Assembly (NCBI GenBank): GCA_964468185.1
Contig: CAYXTR010000015.1
Span: 1 to 64,000, forward strand
DNA: 64,000 bases
DNA from: JANQFV01 sp964468185
Lineage (GTDB): Bacteria; Planctomycetota; Phycisphaerae; UBA1845; Fen-1342
Direction of reading: 5' to 3'
Part shown: piece by piece, positions 60,862 to 64,000 of the stretch
Layout: every line of letters begins with the position of its first letter
Position numbering within the stretch: position 1 is the stretch's first letter
Program-made: the position numbers and the translations under genes
The notes under the pieces: model-generated
Told to the model about the DNA's origin: nothing
Databases searched by the model: none
What the model saw: the letters and a program-made list of their open reading frames with translations, nothing else

Positions 60862-61866
60862 ATGAGTCTTGGCAGATTGGTTGGCAGGCTCCGAAACGTT
60901 TCATCCCGCCGCACGGCCTGCGCAGCCACGGTCACCCTCGTCTTCGCCGTCACCATTCCACTCGCCGCCGACCCCGCTCCAACACCACCAACACCAACCA
61001 CCCGGCCGATCGCCAGCCCAGCCGAAGCCGCCCCCGAAGTCGACGTCATCACCCCCGACACCCCTTCCGCTGAAAGTCAAACGGACTATTGGATCGAATA
61101 CACCGTTCGTCGCGGCCTCCTGCTCTTTATCGTCGCCAGCGTCCTCACCGGCATCTACCTCGCCCGCCGCGGCAAGGTCCTGCCCAGCCGTGACATCCCC
61201 GGCCTCCTCGCCTTCGACGAGGCCGTCTCCCGCGCTACTGAAATGGGACGGCCGTCCCTCTTCACCTCAGGCGGCGCAGCCGAGCTGAAGTGGATCCAGA
61301 CCTACGCCTCCATGCCCATGCTCCGCCGCGTCGCCGAACTCAGCGGCGAACTCGGCAATCGCCTGATTGTCCCCGTCTGTTATCCGGACGCGCTGCCGTT
61401 GCACAGCAACGCCATGCGCGACGGCTACGCCTACGTCGGCGCCGTCGACCAGTTCCATCACGACGACGTCCGCTTCTTCCCCGGCGGCCAGTTCTTCTTC
61501 GCCATCGCCTCCATGGGCTGGATGCTCGAAGAACTACCCGCCGCCTGCTTCTACTTCGGCCGCTGGGAGGCCGACTCGCTCCTGTTCGCCGAAACGGGCC
61601 AGGTCGTAAACGCCATGCAGATCGCCGGCACCGACCAACTCTATCAAATCCCGTTCTTCATCGCTTCGTGCGATTACACGCTGATCGGCGAGGAGTTCTG
61701 GGCCGCCTCCGGAAAGCTCAGCGGCGACCCCAAGCTCCTCGGCAGCCTCGGCGCCCAGGACCTGTTCAAAATCGGTGTGCTCGTCGTCATCGTCGGCGGC
61801 ACACTGTTGTGTTTCTCGCCCGCCTTCGCGGGGTGGATCGATCGGGTGCGCAGCACCCTGGAGTAG
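60862..61866 (+). CDS. DUF6754-family membrane protein
   Basis: This protein of about 334 residues has a signal-like hydrophobic stretch (about 20-36) and a proline-rich, unstructured linker (about 36-72). A membrane segment follows (about 84-100, LLLFIVASVLTGIYLA), then a large globular domain (about 105-300). A C-terminal membrane segment lies at about 302-322 (GVLVVIVGGTLLCFSPAF). The domain body includes WIQTYASMPMLRRVAELSGE and AMRDGYAYVGAVDQFHHDD, features I associate with DUF6754; the biochemical role is unknown. It is 12 bp upstream of the next membrane gene. ATG 60862 was preferred to an in-frame TTG two codons upstream. Confidence 0.8.
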   Translation: MSLGRLVGRLRNVSSRRTACAATVTLVFAVTIPLAADPAPTPPTPTTRPIASPAEAAPEVDVITPDTPSAESQTDYWIEYTVRRGLLLFIVASVLTGIYLARRGKVLPSRDIPGLLAFDEAVSRATEMGRPSLFTSGGAAELKWIQTYASMPMLRRVAELSGELGNRLIVPVCYPDALPLHSNAMRDGYAYVGAVDQFHHDDVRFFPGGQFFFAIASMGWMLEELPAACFYFGRWEADSLLFAETGQVVNAMQIAGTDQLYQIPFFIASCDYTLIGEEFWAASGKLSGDPKLLGSLGAQDLFKIGVLVVIVGGTLLCFSPAFAGWIDRVRSTLE

Positions 61867-61878
61867 CTCGAAAGCACC

Positions 61879-62736
61879 ATGCGGCAGAAGCTCATCTGGT
61901 TTGCGGTCGTCCTCGGCGCGATGTACTTCATCGTCGAATTCTTCGTGGGCGAGAAGACCGCCGCCGGTGAGGCCCTCAAGCTCACCGAGGTCTACGCAAC
62001 CGCCAGCCATGCCATGGCCATCCTCCTGACCATGGCCCTCGGCCTCGGTGTAATCAACCTCTTCCACGCCCACGGCGCCAACATCATCAAACGCCGCAAA
62101 GACTGGATCTTCTCCGTCGTGGTCTTCGTGACCTTCTTCACCGTCATCGGCTTCATGGTCTGGGAATACCGCCTCGAGCAACAGGAAATTACCCTCCGCG
62201 AACGCAGTGTGCTCGCCGTCGACAAGTACACCACCGCCGCCGCCATCGACGACCCGGTCGAACGCGACGAGGCCTTTCGCCAACTCACCGACGAGGAACT
62301 CGCCCTCGCCACCGACTACTACGCGAGCCAGCAGGCATACCAGTTCCGCCCGCGCACCTTCTACCTCGAAGCGTTCATCAACCCCCTCGCCCAGACCGTC
62401 ATGGCCCTGCTCGGCTTCTATATCACCTACGCCGCCTACCGCGCCTTCCGCGTGCGCTCCCTCGAAGCCACCGTCATGATGCTCTCGGCCACCATCATGA
62501 TCCTCGGCAGCGACCCCATCGGCGGCTGGATCAGCGTCGAGCTCAACTGGCTGCTCGGCCTTGAAGATGCCCCCGTCTGGATGCCCATCTGGGCCGACTT
62601 CGACAACCGCGTAATGATGTCCGGCATGCAGCGCGGCCTCCTCATCGGCATCTCCGTGGCCATGATCGCCGCCAGCCTGCGCATGCTCCTCGGCCTCGAA
62701 AAAGGCATTATCGAAGTATCCTCTGGCGGAGACTGA
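61879..62736 (+). CDS. Multi-pass membrane protein of the DUF6754 cluster
   Basis: This 285-residue protein has about six hydrophobic segments: an N-terminal segment (about 4-20), one at about 43-62, another at about 80-100, and further ones at about 185-205, 208-225 and 250-270. A soluble loop rich in acidic and aromatic residues (about 105-170) lies between the third and fourth. No enzyme motif was recognised. It starts 12 bp after the DUF6754 gene and ends 4 bp before the next gene, so the three form one operon. Confidence 0.78.
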   Translation: MRQKLIWFAVVLGAMYFIVEFFVGEKTAAGEALKLTEVYATASHAMAILLTMALGLGVINLFHAHGANIIKRRKDWIFSVVVFVTFFTVIGFMVWEYRLEQQEITLRERSVLAVDKYTTAAAIDDPVERDEAFRQLTDEELALATDYYASQQAYQFRPRTFYLEAFINPLAQTVMALLGFYITYAAYRAFRVRSLEATVMMLSATIMILGSDPIGGWISVELNWLLGLEDAPVWMPIWADFDNRVMMSGMQRGLLIGISVAMIAASLRMLLGLEKGIIEVSSGGD

Positions 62737-62740
62737 CCCG

Positions 62741-64000
62741 TTGTACGAGTTCATCCGCACACTCGCGAACCTCGACCGGCGCATCATCTACCTGGTGATG
62801 GTCACCGTGCTCAGCCTGCCATTCTTCTTCGCCTACAGCCTCCCCATCTACCCCGAAACCTACACCCAGCAGTTCTACAAGACCATCGAGCAGATCGCCG
62901 CCGGTCCCGATCAGAAAAACAAAGTCGTCCTCGTGCTCCACAACTGGGGCCCCGGCACCTCCGGCGAGAACGAACCCCAGTTCAAGGTCGTCACACGCCA
63001 TCTGCTCCGCAAGAACCTCAAGATCGTCCTCCTCTGCTCCATCGTCGACCCCGTCTTCCACGACACCGCCTTGGTCGCCTTCGAAGAGGCCATGGCCGAA
63101 GAGCAGGCCCTCGCCCGCACCCGCGGCGAGCCCGTGCCACAATGGGAATACGGCGTCGACTGGCTCGACTTCGGCTTCCAGAATGCCCAGGTCTTCGCCC
63201 CCTTCGCCCGCAAAATCATCATGACACCGCGCGATTTCTATCAGCGCGACTACCGCTTCAACCGCGATCTCACGGTCGATGACAGCTTCCCCCTCCTGCA
63301 ACACTTCCAGTCCATCGAAGACGTCTCCGCTGTCGTCGTCATCTCCGCCGGCGACGAGGCCCGCGATATCGCCGGCCTCGTCAAGAGCGAACGTCCCGAA
63401 CTGCTCGTTGCACCCGCCACCACCGGCATCGTCGCGACCGATCTCTACCCCTACGTGAAGTCACGCCAACTCTTCGGCATGCTCAACTCCGCCCGCGGCG
63501 CCACGGAGTACCGCGCACTGCTCGACCCCGACCTCGCCACCACCGAACCACTCGAAAACGCCCTCAGCGGCGGCAAGACCCTGCTGCTCGCGTTCGTACT
63601 ACTCGGCAATGTCGCCTTCCTGATCACCCGCCACGCCCAGCGCACCCGCAAGCTCCCCCCCAGACCACCCGGCACTCGCGACCCGCTTCCGCCACTGCCC
63701 AAACACTTCATGTGGGGCCTCTTCCTCGCCTTCGTAGCCGTATTCTTCGGCACCGCCGCCTACGAATTCTACCGCTTCCAGCACGATCAGAGTCTCCCCC
63801 GCGCCCGCATCGCGCGCCCCACCGACGACCCCACCAAGGAGTACGCTTCCTACGAACGCGTCGATCGCACCGAAGTCGGCGACGAAGCCCTCACCCGTCT
63901 CGACGAGCAGGGCATTCCCCCCAACATGCGCCGCCCCGACCTCGCTGCCGACCGCGCCTTCAAAAACATGATCGAAAACCGCGTCGCCGAGTTCTTCATG
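62741..64000 (+). CDS. Membrane-associated protein of the DUF6754 cluster (3' end outside window)
   Basis: The reading frame starts at TTG 62741 and is open through 420 codons to the window end, so the C-terminus is missing. An N-terminal membrane segment (about 22-40, YLVMVTVLSLPFFFAYSLPI) is followed by an alpha/beta domain (about 45-270): KVVLVLHNWGPGTSGENEPQ, KIVLLCSIVDPVFHDT and a later VVVISAGDEARDIAGLVKSE. Two more membrane segments lie at about 275-292 and 325-345, and a charged tail follows. The TTG start has GGCGGAGACTGA upstream. It is probably co-transcribed with the two preceding genes. No family was assigned with confidence. Confidence 0.8.
   Translation, partial: MYEFIRTLANLDRRIIYLVMVTVLSLPFFFAYSLPIYPETYTQQFYKTIEQIAAGPDQKNKVVLVLHNWGPGTSGENEPQFKVVTRHLLRKNLKIVLLCSIVDPVFHDTALVAFEEAMAEEQALARTRGEPVPQWEYGVDWLDFGFQNAQVFAPFARKIIMTPRDFYQRDYRFNRDLTVDDSFPLLQHFQSIEDVSAVVVISAGDEARDIAGLVKSERPELLVAPATTGIVATDLYPYVKSRQLFGMLNSARGATEYRALLDPDLATTEPLENALSGGKTLLLAFVLLGNVAFLITRHAQRTRKLPPRPPGTRDPLPPLPKHFMWGLFLAFVAVFFGTAAYEFYRFQHDQSLPRARIARPTDDPTKEYASYERVDRTEVGDEALTRLDEQGIPPNMRRPDLAADRAFKNMIENRVAEFFM

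Noticed and set aside
1..64000. tRNA, rRNA, CRISPR array and insertion sequence
   Set aside because: No cloverleaf, ribosomal RNA or spacer-repeat pattern, and no transposase frame was found in the gaps.

Overview
The window is GC-rich, densely packed DNA of bacterial type and most likely comes from a planctomycete, probably the class Phycisphaerae. This is an inference from exported proteins ending in paired dockerin-like repeats (GDxDCDGDVDFDDI followed by PFVLALSG), a PEP-CTERM protein, DUF4159 and DUF6754 proteins, a Hanks-type kinase with one membrane segment, and a bacterial topoisomerase VI B subunit. No rRNA, tRNA, CRISPR array, insertion sequence or phage module was found. About fifty protein genes are supported.

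Positions 1-10.2 kb hold mostly housekeeping genes: an O6-alkylguanine methyltransferase, two small membrane proteins, a topoisomerase VI B subunit without a neighbouring A subunit, a CRM-domain RNA-binding protein, a universal stress protein, a polyprenyl diphosphate synthase, a CpaE/TadZ-like protein, MurG, an Rrf2 regulator and a VOC protein. Positions 10.3-16.5 kb carry exported proteins: two adjacent dockerin-tailed proteins, one with an agmatine-deiminase-type catalytic domain, an acetyltransferase and a three-domain metallophosphoesterase. A very small transcription unit at 16.5-16.8 kb encodes a 20-residue lipoprotein-like peptide. RNase R, an ACT-domain protein, a DUF2752 protein, a TPR protein, ribosomal protein S20, a starch-synthase-like glycosyltransferase, a lipoprotein amidase, a hemerythrin-like protein, GDP-mannose dehydratase, a DUF4159 protein, a protein kinase and a phosphatase-like lipoprotein follow up to 33.7 kb.

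The most unusual block is 33.85-42.5 kb, four overlapping genes: a YhaO/SbcD-like nuclease, a YhaN/SbcC-like ATPase, a protein made of two complete N6-adenine DNA methyltransferases fused head to tail, and a zinc alcohol dehydrogenase. The first three look like a DNA-processing and modification module without a conventional restriction enzyme. At 43.6-43.8 kb there is a SelW/Rdx-family gene whose CxxC motif reads CxxU through an in-frame TGA, so it is a likely selenoprotein.

Positions 47.6-57.7 kb encode the whole route from glutamyl-tRNA to protoheme in two convergent operons: a ferrochelatase-glutamyl-tRNA reductase fusion, HemN, HemE, HemG/HemY and HemB on the plus strand; HemL, HemC and HemD on the minus strand. 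The last part contains a PEP-CTERM protein with a strong terminator, an MFS-like transporter, TatA behind a near-consensus promoter, and a three-gene membrane cluster of unknown function that runs off the end of the window.
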